DNA from: Blastopirellula marina
Lineage (GTDB): Bacteria; Planctomycetota; Planctomycetia; Pirellulales; Thermoguttaceae
Assembly (NCBI GenBank): GCA_020721965.1
Contig: DYLS01000034.1
Location: 1-37,960, forward strand
Direction of reading: 5' to 3'
Length of the DNA stretch: 37,960 nucleotides
Shown: positions 17,287-26,885 of the stretch, one piece after another
Layout of the letters: each line of letters starts with the position of its first letter
Position numbering within the stretch: the stretch's first letter is position 1
Program-made: the position numbers and the translations under genes
Notes under the pieces: generated by a model
The model's database searches: none
What the model saw: only the letters and a program-made list of their open reading frames with translations
What the model was told of the DNA's origin: nothing

Positions 17287-20208
17287 GTGGGGGCCAATTC
17301 AGTCCATCCGACCGGTCAAACCCAAATGGAGGGTTCGCTGAAAGAACAAGGCAGTGCCATGAGCGAGTGTGGCTTGCATCAGACATGTTGTGAGGAGCGA
17401 TCCGCCGGGGGCCTGGGTGTCGTGCCCCGACTTCGCGGAGCGATCGCGGTTATCGTGATCGTTCTTGGGCTTGTCACGACCTATTTCTACCATCGCCTCG
17501 AATCGTGGGAGCAAAGACTTCGTCGCGAGGCGGCCGTGGAAAGGTACAGCTCGGAGTTCGTCCGGGCAATCAGCGCGGAGCTGAATTCGCTGGCCGACAT
17601 CGCCAGGAACGCCTGCCTGCTGTACGCGGCTAGCGACAAGGTGGAGCCGAACGAATGGGCGACCTTCGAGCGAATGCATGACCTTGCCCGGCGGCCCGGC
17701 CTGGAAAGTATCGAATATCGCGTCGGACCGATCCTGCCCGGGTTAAAAGAGGGTTCGCTTTTCGACCATGCCAGTTGGTCCCCCGGCATCGATCTGGTGG
17801 AAGCCCTCGATTCAACGCCGCCGGACCGCCGCTGGGGGCTGCGGATGTGGATGCCGGTTTATAGCAAGGCCGCCGTCCTGAGAGCTTCGCATGGGCGCGG
17901 GGGCGAGGAAGGCGAAACGAATTCGGACCGACGAGAGGGCACCGACCCTCGCGACAGCGACTGGGTCAGAGGGCTGGCCGCTTGTCGCCCCTCCGGCTTT
18001 ATCGTGATGCGGATCGACCCTGGGCCGCTGCTGGATCGCGTCCGTTTTTCGTCTCTTCCGGGACGAGAATTGGCGCTGTACTGGCGCCGACCCGATCAAC
18101 CCGAGGGCCGATTGTTGGCCCGATCTGCGAATGTTACGCTCGCTTCCTACCAATCTCAAGGAAACGCGGGTGTGGATGCAGTACACGGCACGTCCCCGGT
18201 CCAGGCGGAAAGGGAAAGAGCGGCTGCGGAGGCGGGTCAGGTGAACTTGAGACCCGTGCCGTGGAAACTTAGCCCGCTTTGGCTAAAGATCATCTTTCCC
18301 GCAGATTGGGGAGTGGACGCAGGATGGGGGCGACGAGCCTTTACTTGGATATGGGGAGGTCTGGCGGCGCTGGCCGCCGCGGGAATCGTCCTGGGAATGG
18401 CACGACTGCCGTCGGCCCTCAAGCATGCCCAACGCGTGGTTGCGGCGGCGCTGGCCGAGAGCCGGCGGCAGTATCGCGTCCTCTTCGACTCCGCCTTGGA
18501 GGGCCTCATAGTCTTGGACGAGGATTTTCGCATCCGCGAGATCAATCTCGCCGGCGCGCGACTGCTCTGCCGGGATGCCCGTCAAATCATCGGCCGACGC
18601 CTGGACGAGTTGGTGTCCTTGAAGGATGATACGCTCCGCCAGCAGGTGGACCGCGTCATTCGGTGGCAGGTGCCGGAATGCGGCGAGTGGCATTGGACGG
18701 TGGCCGACCTCCCGTGCGAGATCGAAGGCGCCCTGGCGGCGGTGCGAATCCGCGGAAAGTGGTGGTGTTTAGCCGCCTTTCACAACGTGACGCAGCAGAA
18801 CGCCGCCCGCCGGGAATTGGAAGCCACCTCGCGTTCGCTGCGCGAGGTCAATGCGCGGTTGCGGGCATACTCCGAGGCCGTCGAGCAGACATCGCACCAA
18901 CGCATCGCCCTGGTAGCCAGCATGTGGCACGAGCTCCGCGCGCCGCTGTCCCTGATCGTCAGTTATGCCAGGCAGCTCTGGGAAGACGAGACGGAGGCTG
19001 GAGGGAACACTGGCGGGAGCAGTGCAGGGAACACGGTGGCCGCCGTGGCTGCCGGCGTGCAGGGCCGCGAACCGTGCCCGGAGGAGACCGCCGACGCCTC
19101 CCGGCGCGAGGCCATCGAAGCGATTCTCCACAATGCTGAACACCTGCTTCCCTTGGTCAACGATATCTTGGATTTCTCCAAGCTGGAGGCCGGCCAAGTG
19201 CGGCTCGACATCCAGCCGGTCTCGCTCCGCGAAGTCGTCGATCACGTCGTTGCCATGTATCGCATTCGTGCCCAAGGCAAGGGCATTCGTTTGGAGTGGG
19301 AAGTAGCGCCCAGCGTGCCGCAACGCATCCTGACGGACCCTTTGCGGCTGCGGCAGGTCCTCGGAAATCTCACGGACAACGCCATCAAGTTCACGGAGGC
19401 GGGGTGCGTGCGAATCGAAGCCGAGTTTGTGCAGGGCCAGGGCGATCCGAAAGTGTACCTCCGTGTCCGCGACACGGGCATAGGCATGAGCGAGGATCAA
19501 TTGGGGCGGCTTTTCCAGCCATTCGCTCAGGCCGCAGCCGATACCAGTCGGAAGTTCGGCGGCACGGGGCTGGGGCTGATGATCTGCCGCCGGTTGGCAC
19601 ACCTGCTGGAAGGCGACATCTGGGCCGAGAGCAAGCCTGGTCGGGGAACGGTGTTCCACGTCCAGGTGTCCGCCAGGATCGCTCCTGCCGGGGCCGCAGC
19701 CTCCGACGCTGGCTCGCACGCGGCGCCGCTGGGTGCACGCCAGGAGGGACTGGCGGATGGCGGCGACCATCTCTCGCGGCTAAGCGAGCGAAAAGAGTCC
19801 CTTCGCATCCTGTTGGCCGAGGATTCGGTGGAAAATCAGCGACTGATCCGGCGGCTCTTGGAGCGTGGTGGGGCCACGGTGACCACGGTCGAAAATGGTG
19901 CCCAGGCCGTGCACGCCGTGCTCCACGACCATCAGCCCGGCGCCCCGCCAGCGCCCGAATTCGACCTGGTCCTGATGGACGTGGAGATGCCGGAGATGGA
20001 CGGCCCCACCGCCGTCCGCACGTTGCGGCAATCCGGGTGCGGCATCCCGATCCTGGCCTTGACGGCACACAGCGATCCAGATTTGATGCGGGGCTTTTTG
20101 GAGGCCGGTTATTCCGCCTGTCTGGTGAAGCCAATCACGTCGGCGGAGTTGTGGCAAGAGATCCACCGCCGCCTTTCGCAGCCAGTGCGGTGCCCGGCCC
20201 AGGTCTAG
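17287..20208 (+). CDS. Hybrid sensor histidine kinase with receiver domain
   Basis: About 973 residues from GTG 17287; ATG 17359 (MSECGLHQ, weak AAGG upstream) is an alternative. Order: one transmembrane helix (~50-68), a ~290-residue CHASE-like extracytoplasmic region (RNACLLYAASDKVEPNEWAT...), a second helix (~355-375), a PAS domain (~395-515), HisKA, HATPase (LTDNAIKF, RVRDTGIGMS, GGTGLGLMIC) and a C-terminal receiver with D898 in LVLMDVEMPEMDG and the VKPI lysine. The phospho-acceptor is H548 in MWHELRAPL. Oddity: a Gly/Ala/Glu-rich insert of about 30-40 residues separates the two HisKA helices. An internal phosphorelay is expected; no histidine phosphotransfer gene is nearby. Confidence 0.9.
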   Translation: MGANSVHPTGQTQMEGSLKEQGSAMSECGLHQTCCEERSAGGLGVVPRLRGAIAVIVIVLGLVTTYFYHRLESWEQRLRREAAVERYSSEFVRAISAELNSLADIARNACLLYAASDKVEPNEWATFERMHDLARRPGLESIEYRVGPILPGLKEGSLFDHASWSPGIDLVEALDSTPPDRRWGLRMWMPVYSKAAVLRASHGRGGEEGETNSDRREGTDPRDSDWVRGLAACRPSGFIVMRIDPGPLLDRVRFSSLPGRELALYWRRPDQPEGRLLARSANVTLASYQSQGNAGVDAVHGTSPVQAERERAAAEAGQVNLRPVPWKLSPLWLKIIFPADWGVDAGWGRRAFTWIWGGLAALAAAGIVLGMARLPSALKHAQRVVAAALAESRRQYRVLFDSALEGLIVLDEDFRIREINLAGARLLCRDARQIIGRRLDELVSLKDDTLRQQVDRVIRWQVPECGEWHWTVADLPCEIEGALAAVRIRGKWWCLAAFHNVTQQNAARRELEATSRSLREVNARLRAYSEAVEQTSHQRIALVASMWHELRAPLSLIVSYARQLWEDETEAGGNTGGSSAGNTVAAVAAGVQGREPCPEETADASRREAIEAILHNAEHLLPLVNDILDFSKLEAGQVRLDIQPVSLREVVDHVVAMYRIRAQGKGIRLEWEVAPSVPQRILTDPLRLRQVLGNLTDNAIKFTEAGCVRIEAEFVQGQGDPKVYLRVRDTGIGMSEDQLGRLFQPFAQAAADTSRKFGGTGLGLMICRRLAHLLEGDIWAESKPGRGTVFHVQVSARIAPAGAAASDAGSHAAPLGARQEGLADGGDHLSRLSERKESLRILLAEDSVENQRLIRRLLERGGATVTTVENGAQAVHAVLHDHQPGAPPAPEFDLVLMDVEMPEMDGPTAVRTLRQSGCGIPILALTAHSDPDLMRGFLEAGYSACLVKPITSAELWQEIHRRLSQPVRCPAQV

Positions 20209-20345
20209 GGCAAAGTCCCTCCCGTGTACTACTGCCGCGCAGGATGGTTCGTTTGGCTACCACAGCGCAGGATTGTTGGTTTGGCTCGACATGTTTTGGT
20301 GATGGGACGTAGCGGCCCAGAACGTATGCTGGGTACACCATCCAA
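20209..20345 (+). repeat. Stop-codon-associated repeat (R2), sense copy
   Basis: Begins right after the hybrid kinase stop. It contains a 30-bp tandem pair: GCGCAGGATGGTTCGTTTGG (from ~20235) and GCGCAGGATTGTTGGTTTGG (from ~20265). It then continues with CTCGACATG, TTGGTGATGGGACGTA and CCAGAACGTATGCTGGG, aligning with the minus strand of 13786-13880. The rest up to 20488 shows nothing else. Confidence 0.65.
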
Positions 20346-20488
20346 ATCAGGCGGACTTTGCGCGGGAGTACGAGGGCGATTCCCCGCCAGGCCGTCTCCC
20401 CAGATGGGAGCCGAGCGGGGAAAATGGTGATTTCGGGCGGGTCGAGGTCGAGGTATCCACCCATCACTCCGAAAGTCATGAGGTTGTC

Positions 20489-21457
20489 ATGGTCAAGCGC
20501 ATTCTGGTAACCGGCGGGGCGGGCTTCTTGGGTTCCCACCTGTGTGAACGACTCGTCGAGATGGGGCACGATGTCATCTGCCTCGACAATTTTTTCACCA
20601 GTCAAAAGTCCAATGTCATGCATCTGTTGGACCGCCCAAACTTCGAACTGATCCGGCACGATATTACGCTCCCGATTTGGTTGGAAGTGGATGAGATTTA
20701 CAACCTGGCCTGCCCTGCCGCCCCCGGTCATTACCAATACAATCCCATCAAGACCATGAAGACATCGCTGATGGGGGCGATCAACGTTCTGGGCATGGCC
20801 AAGCGCTGCCGAGCCAAGATTTTGCAGGCGTCCACCAGCGAGGTGTACGGCGACCCCGAGGTTCATCCCCAGCCCGAAACCTACCGCGGGGCCGTCAACC
20901 CGATCGGTCCCCGAGCCTGCTACGATGAGGGCAAACGCGCCGCCGAGGCCCTGTTCATGGACTACCACCGCATGAACGGGGTTCCGGTCCGGATCGTTCG
21001 CATCTTCAACACGTATGGTCCCCGGATGCACCCCTACGACGGCCGCGTCGTGTCGAACTTCATTCGGCAGGCCCTCGCAGGTGAGGACATCACCATTTAC
21101 GGGGACGGCTCGCAGACCCGCTCTTTTTGCTACCGCGACGACATGGTCGAGGGGATGATCCGGATGATGAACGTCGCGGAGGACTTTACCGGACCGGTCA
21201 ATCTGGGGAATCCCGAGGAGTTCACGATCCGGGAGCTGGCGGAGTTGGTGCTGGAGTTGACCGGCTCTCCATCGCGGCTGGTCTTCAAGCCGCTGCCGCC
21301 GGATGACCCCACGCGGCGCAGGCCGGACATCGCGCTGGCCAAGTCGAAGCTCGGTTGGCAGCCTACCATGCCGCTGCGCGAGGGATTGACGCGAACGATC
21401 GCCTGGTTTCGATCGATCGATATCAGCAGTTACCGCCCACCCACGCCGCGCTACTGA
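20489..21457 (+). CDS. uxs: UDP-glucuronate decarboxylase (UDP-xylose synthase)
   Basis: Converts UDP-glucuronate to UDP-xylose with a bound NAD+; a donor for exopolysaccharide or surface glycan. 322 residues, an extended short-chain dehydrogenase fold. It shows the GGAGFLG dinucleotide loop (9-15), LDNFFTSQK after strand 2, [17 protein letters not shown] (T116, E118 region), the catalytic pair Y145/K149 in RACYDEGKR, and [20 protein letters not shown], a combination specific to the decarboxylase rather than to epimerases or dehydratases. ATG 20489 follows AGGTTGTC. It stands alone between repeat-containing spacers and converges on a minus-strand gene. Confidence 0.93.
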   Translation: MVKRILVTGGAGFLGSHLCERLVEMGHDVICLDNFFTSQKSNVMHLLDRPNFELIRHDITLPIWLEVDEIYNLACPAAPGHYQYNPIKTMKTSLMGAINVLGMAKRCRAKILQASTSEVYGDPEVHPQPETYRGAVNPIGPRACYDEGKRAAEALFMDYHRMNGVPVRIVRIFNTYGPRMHPYDGRVVSNFIRQALAGEDITIYGDGSQTRSFCYRDDMVEGMIRMMNVAEDFTGPVNLGNPEEFTIRELAELVLELTGSPSRLVFKPLPPDDPTRRRPDIALAKSKLGWQPTMPLREGLTRTIAWFRSIDISSYRPPTPRY

Positions 21458-21518
21458 AGAGCGGGCAACTGAAAAACAGCGGAGGCCGCCGAATCGGTAT
21501 GCTTGTGGGAGGGTGCCA

Positions 21519-21550
21519 CGGCGGCTATGGACGCCGGGAGATGGCCGCCG
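21519..21550. terminator. Weak bidirectional hairpin
   Basis: CGGCGGC (21519-21525) pairs with GCCGCCG (21544-21550) around an 18-base loop, between two converging genes. No T tract follows, so termination is only suggested. Confidence 0.3.
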
Positions 21551-21573
21551 ATGCCCTGGTCGGAGCTGAGGTT

Positions 21574-22407
21574 TCAACCGGTGTCGGGTGGGGCGTCCGG
21601 AGCTTCTTCGTCGCGGTTCATGCGGACCTGGCGTTGAGCCTCCTCCCAGGCGGCCTTGCGGTCCTCCAGGGTGGCGGGTGACACGTCGGAACGGACGTAC
21701 GTCAGATACCAGTCGGCGGCACCGGCCTGCGGGATGGGCAACCGCGTCATGCTCAGCAGAATGAAGAACGTCTTCCGTTTTCCTTGGTCATCGCGATACG
21801 TGATGGCGTAGCTCTGCACGACGACGTCGCTGTTGTTCTCGCGGTAGATTTTTTCTGTGTTGAAGTAGCGGATCTGGCCGTCGCCTCGCTTTCCTAGAGC
21901 CAAAAGGGCCTGGGCCTCTTTTCGCCCGAGGAAGGCCTCCAGCTCCCGGCGGGCAGGCTGGCCGACGGCGTATTTTTCGGGCAACTTTTCATCCAGGGGT
22001 TGCCGGAGGGGAGCGGCCACGCTGAGCTGATGGGCGCGGAGCAAATCCCCCGATCGCACCAGCTCCAGCCAGGTCTGGCCGAACTGCTGGGCCTCGGCGT
22101 CCACCAGGGCGCGATGGGTAAACCATTGAGCCGGGGCCACGCCCAATAGGAATAGCCCGATCGCCACGCTGAACCGTGCGGCCGTCCGTCCCAATCGCGG
22201 CGGGTCTTGGCGTTGGATGGAGACCCCGGCCCACACGCCCACGATCAACGCCAGCGCCGGAAGAAACCAGAGAAAGGGCGAGAAGAAGGCCAACGGGGAA
22301 ATCAGGGCCAGGATCAGGGCCGCCACCGCCAGACCACTCAGGGGACGATATTCGGCGGCCTCCGCCGGCGCGGCGAATGCGGTTTCCACTCGACGGGGTT
22401 CACTCAT
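21574..22407 (-). CDS. Conserved membrane protein of unknown function
   Basis: 277 residues from ATG 22407 (GAAAGG upstream); 27 more codons are open upstream but lack support. After a short cytoplasmic lead, two or three transmembrane helices (LSGLAVAALILALISPLAFF; FLWFLPALALIVGVWAGV; AARFSVAIGLFLLGVAPAQW) make a DUF4190-like membrane core. A ~180-residue soluble domain follows that contains VVVQSYAITYRDDQGKRKTF and ADWYLTYVRSD and looks like an alpha+beta NTF2/Tim44-type fold. The tail is acidic and Pro-rich. It lies downstream of the CvpA-like gene on the same strand (~145 bp). I do not recognise a function. Confidence 0.7.
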   Translation of the reverse strand: MSEPRRVETAFAAPAEAAEYRPLSGLAVAALILALISPLAFFSPFLWFLPALALIVGVWAGVSIQRQDPPRLGRTAARFSVAIGLFLLGVAPAQWFTHRALVDAEAQQFGQTWLELVRSGDLLRAHQLSVAAPLRQPLDEKLPEKYAVGQPARRELEAFLGRKEAQALLALGKRGDGQIRYFNTEKIYRENNSDVVVQSYAITYRDDQGKRKTFFILLSMTRLPIPQAGAADWYLTYVRSDVSPATLEDRKAAWEEAQRQVRMNRDEEAPDAPPDTG

Positions 22408-22552
22408 ACGGCAGCCTTTCGCAACGCGTCGCTGTGCTCTTGGTGCGACGGCCCTCGTTCCCCGACGCGGGGCGGGGCCTTGCTGCAAACGCTACGCAGG
22501 ATGATCCGGAACGGTTCACCCCACCCCCACGGATGGATCGGCTGGGACTTGG

Positions 22553-23194
22553 CTATCGGGTTTCGGCTCCTGAGGCCTTGAAGCCGCTGCCGCCTTCCAC
22601 CTGGCTCTTCAGCGCCTCTTGCCGCTTTTGATAGACCTGGAAAATGTTGTTCTTGCCCGGGAATGAGGCCACATTCGCCCCATAATTGGCGGCCTCCTCC
22701 GCGGACACACTTCGCGATAAGGCGCCCGTGGACATCCAGTTGGCCCACAAGGCCCAGCGCAAACCGAGAGGATTCCCTGCATCGCTCACCAGAGACATGC
22801 CGAACGGCGACGGGCCCAAGGGAGCGAAATGCAGCGAAAAGAGCAAGAGCGTGTTGAATATGCCGCCACAGGAAAGCCCCAACAGTACCGCGAACGTCCG
22901 ATCGACATAGACGTTGAACTTGACATTCACGCGGGAAAGGACGGCGGTCAGCGAATGCAAAATCACCATCGCAACCACGAACACCCCCCAAAAGGCGATG
23001 AAGTCGTAAAAGTAGGTCAGTCCGGACCCAATATTGTTTTCCAGGAATCGGGCAGCCGGCTCGAAAAAGTTGGTTGCCAGCACCCCGGAAAACAGCATAT
23101 TCCAGAACCGGATGAACGCCCCCCACGCGCTATCCCGAAGGGCGAAGCCGATGAACGCGCCGGAGATGGCAATCAGGATGATCGTTAGGATCAT
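22553..23194 (-). CDS. CvpA-like membrane protein
   Basis: 213 residues. ATG 23194 has GAGG eight bases upstream. MILTIILIAISGAFIGFALR begins a four-helix membrane region: helices at ~1-18, ~27-42, ~60-80 and ~95-115, with GLTYFYDFIAFWGVFVVAMV and VDRTFAVLLGLSCGGIFNTL. The D(R/K)..G...G pattern in the last helix is that of CvpA (colicin V production family), whose members help maintain the envelope. A Lys/Gln/Ser-rich tail follows. It is separated from the pilus-ATPase pair upstream by an inserted R1 element, which may have broken a former operon. Confidence 0.65.
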   Translation of the reverse strand: MILTIILIAISGAFIGFALRDSAWGAFIRFWNMLFSGVLATNFFEPAARFLENNIGSGLTYFYDFIAFWGVFVVAMVILHSLTAVLSRVNVKFNVYVDRTFAVLLGLSCGGIFNTLLLFSLHFAPLGPSPFGMSLVSDAGNPLGLRWALWANWMSTGALSRSVSAEEAANYGANVASFPGKNNIFQVYQKRQEALKSQVEGGSGFKASGAETR

Positions 23195-23249
23195 ATTGGA
23201 TACCTCACTGTTGAGACGGCGCTTCTGAAGAGCGCGCGTCGCGATCAGG

Positions 23250-23569
23250 GCTACGACGTAGTCGTTCACAGGGGTTCTCGCCACTGCGAAAGACTCGCCC
23301 TCTTGTCATTTCAAGCAACGCGAGAAATCTTGCAAAGCTAGAAATCTTGCGAAATCTTTTGCAGGAATTTTTCTCACTGCAAAGCCGCTCGCCCTGCTGT
23401 CATTTCGACCGAAGCGAGAAATCTTCTCGTCAAGGGGTAAGATTTCTCCTGGCTGGCGCTCGTCGAAACGACATTCCGTCTTTACTCAAGGAACCTCTAG
23501 AACCTGTAACCCTCGTTGTTTCACAAATCTTTTTCGTGATAGCTCAGCCGTGAACGGTTACGCTACGAC
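23250..23569. mobile_element. Dispersed element copy 3 with 8-bp target duplication (R1)
   Basis: The element proper is 23258-23561 (304 bp). Left end GTAGTCGTTCACAGG, right end CCGTGAACGGTTAC (inverted, imperfect). It is flanked on both sides by GCTACGAC (23250-23257 and 23562-23569), a perfect 8-bp duplication. This marks the family as a transposable MITE-like element rather than a static palindrome. The right duplication contains the stop codon of the GspE-like gene. No coding capacity. Confidence 0.85.
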
Positions 23570-25335
23570 TTCTGCAACACCCGCTGTAGCTCCTCCAGCG
23601 TCGTGATGCCTTGCGCCACCAGAAGGATCCCTTCCTCTTGCAGGCTGACCATGCCGGCCGCCTTGGCGGCCTTGCGGAGCGTCGCGTAGTCTGGTGTGCC
23701 GGCCAGCACCTTGCGAACCGTGTCGTTGACCACAAGAAGCTCGTAGAACGCTGCCCGACCGAGATAACCCATGCCTTGGCACTGGGGGCAGGGTTCCGGC
23801 CGCTCCTGCGTGGGCGCCCCGGGGCGATACAAGGCCTGCACGCGACCGGGCGGTATGCCCAGCCGTTGCAGGAGTTCCGGCGACGGTGCGTACGGCTGCT
23901 TGCAGGCATCGCACAAGCGCCGCAAAACCCGCTGATTCAACACGCCGATCACCGCCTTGGGAAAGGTCTTCGATCGCGGTTGCAGCTTCAGCAGCCGCAG
24001 CAGCGCCTCGCAGCAGTCCCTGGCCCGGACCGTGGTGATGATCAAGCGGTCGTTTTCCACCTCCTGCGCGGTCAGCTCCAGAATCTCGCCGTCCGGAATG
24101 TCGCGAAAGACCACCACGTTGGGTTCCAAGTGGAACCACTTGTCGAGCATATCGGGCAGCAGCGTCCGATCGGAACTCTTGTATGCGTGGACGTGGACGT
24201 TTTCCACGGACTGGTAGACGGCATTCTCCTCCTGGATGGCGATCCATTCGCGGGAGAACCGGTCCGCGGATGTCAGGGCGCAGGTCACCGTGGTCCGCAA
24301 GCCATACGAGGGCGGGGCTGAAAAAACGATGACCCCGCGGTGCTCGTCGAGCAACTTGGCGAGCTGCTCATGAAGCTTGGGGCGCATGCCCAGGTCGTCC
24401 AGTTTTCGAAACCGTGTCTGCTTTTCCTCGATGCGCAGGACGACCTTTTCGCCACCTGCCGCCCCTTGCGAGAGGAATGTGGCGGACAATGGCACGTCGG
24501 CGTATTTGAACTCGAAGCGGCCCTCCTGGCGGTTCACGTGGTCCTGGGGATTCAGGCCACACAAGATCTTGAGGGATTCCACGGCGGGGAGAACCTGTTG
24601 CAGCGGGATGGGCGGACGGTTCATCCACATCCCGTCGATCTCGTATTGGCACGCGGCGCCAGCGGCCTGAAGATCGAAGACGGCCCCTTCGGCCCGGTGC
24701 TCCACGGCACCGGCTACCAGCTCCCGTGCCGCTTGATAACCTGGATGCTGCCGGGCGGGGATAAGCCGCAGGTTGCGGACCTGATCGTTCGGTCCCACGG
24801 CCTGGAAGCGGATCGGCGGCGGGCGATCGTCCGGACCCAACTCCACCACCTTTTTCCCCGACAGGCGGGCGATGACCTTGCGGAGGTGCAAGGGCGTGAA
24901 GACGCGATCCTCCCGATCGACCTTGCCGTTGCGATGAATCACATACGCGATGAACGGCCCGAATACTGCCAAAACCGCCAAGAAGATGCCCACGGGAAAG
25001 ATGGGAAAGCCGAATGCGATCCCAAAAACCACCATGAACACGAAAAACACCAGCGGGTTCCAGAGCTTGGTATTGAGGTGCAATCGCTGCACATCCTGGC
25101 TCACCCAGTCCCCGATCTTGGCCCAAAGGAGAAACAGCAAGATGAAGGCGAACAGCTTGATCAGGCTGAAATAGAAGCCTGGCCCAGACCAACCGGATTG
25201 GGCCAAGGGAAGCACGCCGGGGGAGAGGGGCTGGGCAAGGATGGGGCCGGCATGGCCGCCCATCGCGATGGCCGCTGCCATCACACCCGCGCTTCGCAAC
25301 ATTCGTCGTGGCGGAAACAACCAGGGTTGCATCAA
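23563..25335 (-). CDS. Membrane-anchored degenerate PilB/GspE-like protein
   Basis: 590 residues. The N-terminus has a signal-like segment (residues ~11-35) and two or three transmembrane helices (~54-72, ~94-115, ~117-133), unlike cytoplasmic PilB/GspE. Residues ~150-590 follow the PilB layout, but the ATPase signatures are ruined: Walker A reads SAPPSYGLRTT (339-349) instead of TGPTGSGKT(T), with the lysine lost; Walker B reads EPNVVVFRDIPD (404-415) instead of DPD..MVGEIRD; the TGH of the His box is NDR (428-430). The four zinc-type cysteines are intact: LCDAC (C475, C478) and CPQC (C516, C519). It lies 13 bp downstream of pilT on the same strand. A structural or regulatory pseudo-ATPase anchoring a type IV pilus/secretion motor is the best inference. 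Confidence 0.8.
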   Translation of the reverse strand: MMQPWLFPPRRMLRSAGVMAAAIAMGGHAGPILAQPLSPGVLPLAQSGWSGPGFYFSLIKLFAFILLFLLWAKIGDWVSQDVQRLHLNTKLWNPLVFFVFMVVFGIAFGFPIFPVGIFLAVLAVFGPFIAYVIHRNGKVDREDRVFTPLHLRKVIARLSGKKVVELGPDDRPPPIRFQAVGPNDQVRNLRLIPARQHPGYQAARELVAGAVEHRAEGAVFDLQAAGAACQYEIDGMWMNRPPIPLQQVLPAVESLKILCGLNPQDHVNRQEGRFEFKYADVPLSATFLSQGAAGGEKVVLRIEEKQTRFRKLDDLGMRPKLHEQLAKLLDEHRGVIVFSAPPSYGLRTTVTCALTSADRFSREWIAIQEENAVYQSVENVHVHAYKSSDRTLLPDMLDKWFHLEPNVVVFRDIPDGEILELTAQEVENDRLIITTVRARDCCEALLRLLKLQPRSKTFPKAVIGVLNQRVLRRLCDACKQPYAPSPELLQRLGIPPGRVQALYRPGAPTQERPEPCPQCQGMGYLGRAAFYELLVVNDTVRKVLAGTPDYATLRKAAKAAGMVSLQEEGILLVAQGITTLEELQRVLQKS

Positions 25336-25348
25336 CGGATTCCCGGTA

Positions 25349-26497
25349 TTAAAGGATTCCCGGCTCTTTGACTTCGATTCCCTTGAGGGCCATGCTCAAG
25401 GCCTCTGGATTGGGCGCCACCTCGAAGGCCGTCGCCCGATCGATCAATCGCCGCTCCACCAATTGCTTCAGGCTGAGCGTGAAATCTTGCATCCCTTCCT
25501 GGTATCCCAGCCGGATGGCGTCCGGCAATTTGTGATCTTGCCCCTCCAAGATAAGCTTGCGGATGGTGGGGTTGAAGATCATGATTTCGCAGGTAGGCAC
25601 CCGCTGCACCCCTTCCTTGATGGATGGGAGCAACTTCTGTGCGACGATGCCCTTCATATTGAAGGCGATGGCGCTGCGGATGGCGCTGTGCATTTCACTG
25701 GGGAAGAGGTCCAAAATCCGGCCCAGCGTACTGGGAGCGGTGGAGGCGTGAATGGTTCCAAACACCAGGTGCCCTGTCTCAGCCGCCTGAATGGCGGTCT
25801 CGAACGTCTCGCGGTCGCGCATTTCGCCCACCAGCATGACGTCCGGGTCTTCACGGACCGCGTGCTTCATGCCGATCATGAAATCCTTGACATCGATGCC
25901 GATTTCCCGCTGGTTGATCAGGCACTTATCCTCGGTGAAGGTGAACTCGATGGGGTCCTCCAGCGTGAGGATATGCTTGCGGTAATTGCGGTTGACCCAA
26001 TTCAGCATCGAGGCGATCGTGGTGCTCTTTCCCGAGCCGGTGACGCCCGCCAACAAAATCATCCCCTGGTGAAACTTGCAGAGTTCTTCCAGGATGGGCG
26101 GCAAAAAGAGCTTCTCGAAGTCGGGGATGTAATTGTTGATCCGCCGCGCCACCAACCCCAGGTAACCCATCTGCTGGAGCACGTTCACGCGGAATCGCCA
26201 GCGGACCTCGTCGATTTCCACGACATAGGCAAAGTCGCATCCGCCGTCCTCATCCAAGATGCGGCGCAGGCGCTCGTCCAGCATCGGGAAGATGAGCCGC
26301 ACCATTTCGTCTTCGTCGATCGGCTCGCGATTCAACGGGCGAAGGGTCCCGGCCACGCGAACATAAGGAGGCCGCCCCACCTTGAGGTGCAGGTCGCTCC
26401 CCTGCAACTTCACCAGCGAGCGGAACAGCTTGTCGATTTCGAGATTAGCAGGGCGTTTGCCGAATCGCTTTTTGTCTTCTTCTACCGGGATGGTCAT
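25349..26497 (-). CDS. pilT: Twitching-motility/pilus retraction ATPase PilT
   Basis: Hexameric cytoplasmic motor that depolymerises type IV pilin. 382 residues from ATG 26497, preceded by GGAAGGGGG; 46 more open codons upstream are rejected. Intact motifs: GSDLHLKVGRPPYVRVAG in the N-domain, Walker A GVTGSGKSTT (151-160), Asp box LTLEDPIEF, Walker B DPDVMLVGEMRD (217-228) and His box TGHLVFGTIH (241-250). It could be PilT or its paralogue PilU; the C-terminal AIRLG motif is replaced by AIRLGYQEGMQ. First gene of a minus-strand pair with the degenerate PilB-like protein. Confidence 0.92.
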   Translation of the reverse strand: MTIPVEEDKKRFGKRPANLEIDKLFRSLVKLQGSDLHLKVGRPPYVRVAGTLRPLNREPIDEDEMVRLIFPMLDERLRRILDEDGGCDFAYVVEIDEVRWRFRVNVLQQMGYLGLVARRINNYIPDFEKLFLPPILEELCKFHQGMILLAGVTGSGKSTTIASMLNWVNRNYRKHILTLEDPIEFTFTEDKCLINQREIGIDVKDFMIGMKHAVREDPDVMLVGEMRDRETFETAIQAAETGHLVFGTIHASTAPSTLGRILDLFPSEMHSAIRSAIAFNMKGIVAQKLLPSIKEGVQRVPTCEIMIFNPTIRKLILEGQDHKLPDAIRLGYQEGMQDFTLSLKQLVERRLIDRATAFEVAPNPEALSMALKGIEVKEPGIL

Positions 26498-26885
26498 GGG
26501 CCGAGGCCCCCTTCCTCCACGTTGGCATGGCTGACAAGAACAAGCATCCGTGATCTCGACCGCTCCGCGCCGCCCCGACCGACAGACTTGGGGATCGCGG
26601 CGATCAAACCTATATCTTCCCTTCCCAGACCGCATGGTTTCAAGCGGGTACCGCCAGTGGCCTGGTCCGCGGCCACCGATGCCGGCCGTGTGACGAGCAT
26701 CCGCCGCCGGATTCCATGCGGCCCGCCACGAGAAGCGGCGTCAAAAGGCCAAGCAGGACAACGCTTTGCGGCGAGGGAGGGCGGGACCTCCTCGCTTTCG
26801 ACCCTGCGTGGCCACTGTTCGTCGCCACCTCGATGCCGCATGGTGGTTGCTGGAAACGGTGGCCGCCCCACGCCAGCTTCCCTCG
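26498..26885. other. Leader region of pilT
   Basis: GC-rich spacer with several overlapping open frames on both strands but no ribosome binding site or recognisable product. The pilT promoter should be here; no clear -35/-10 pair was found. Confidence 0.35.
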
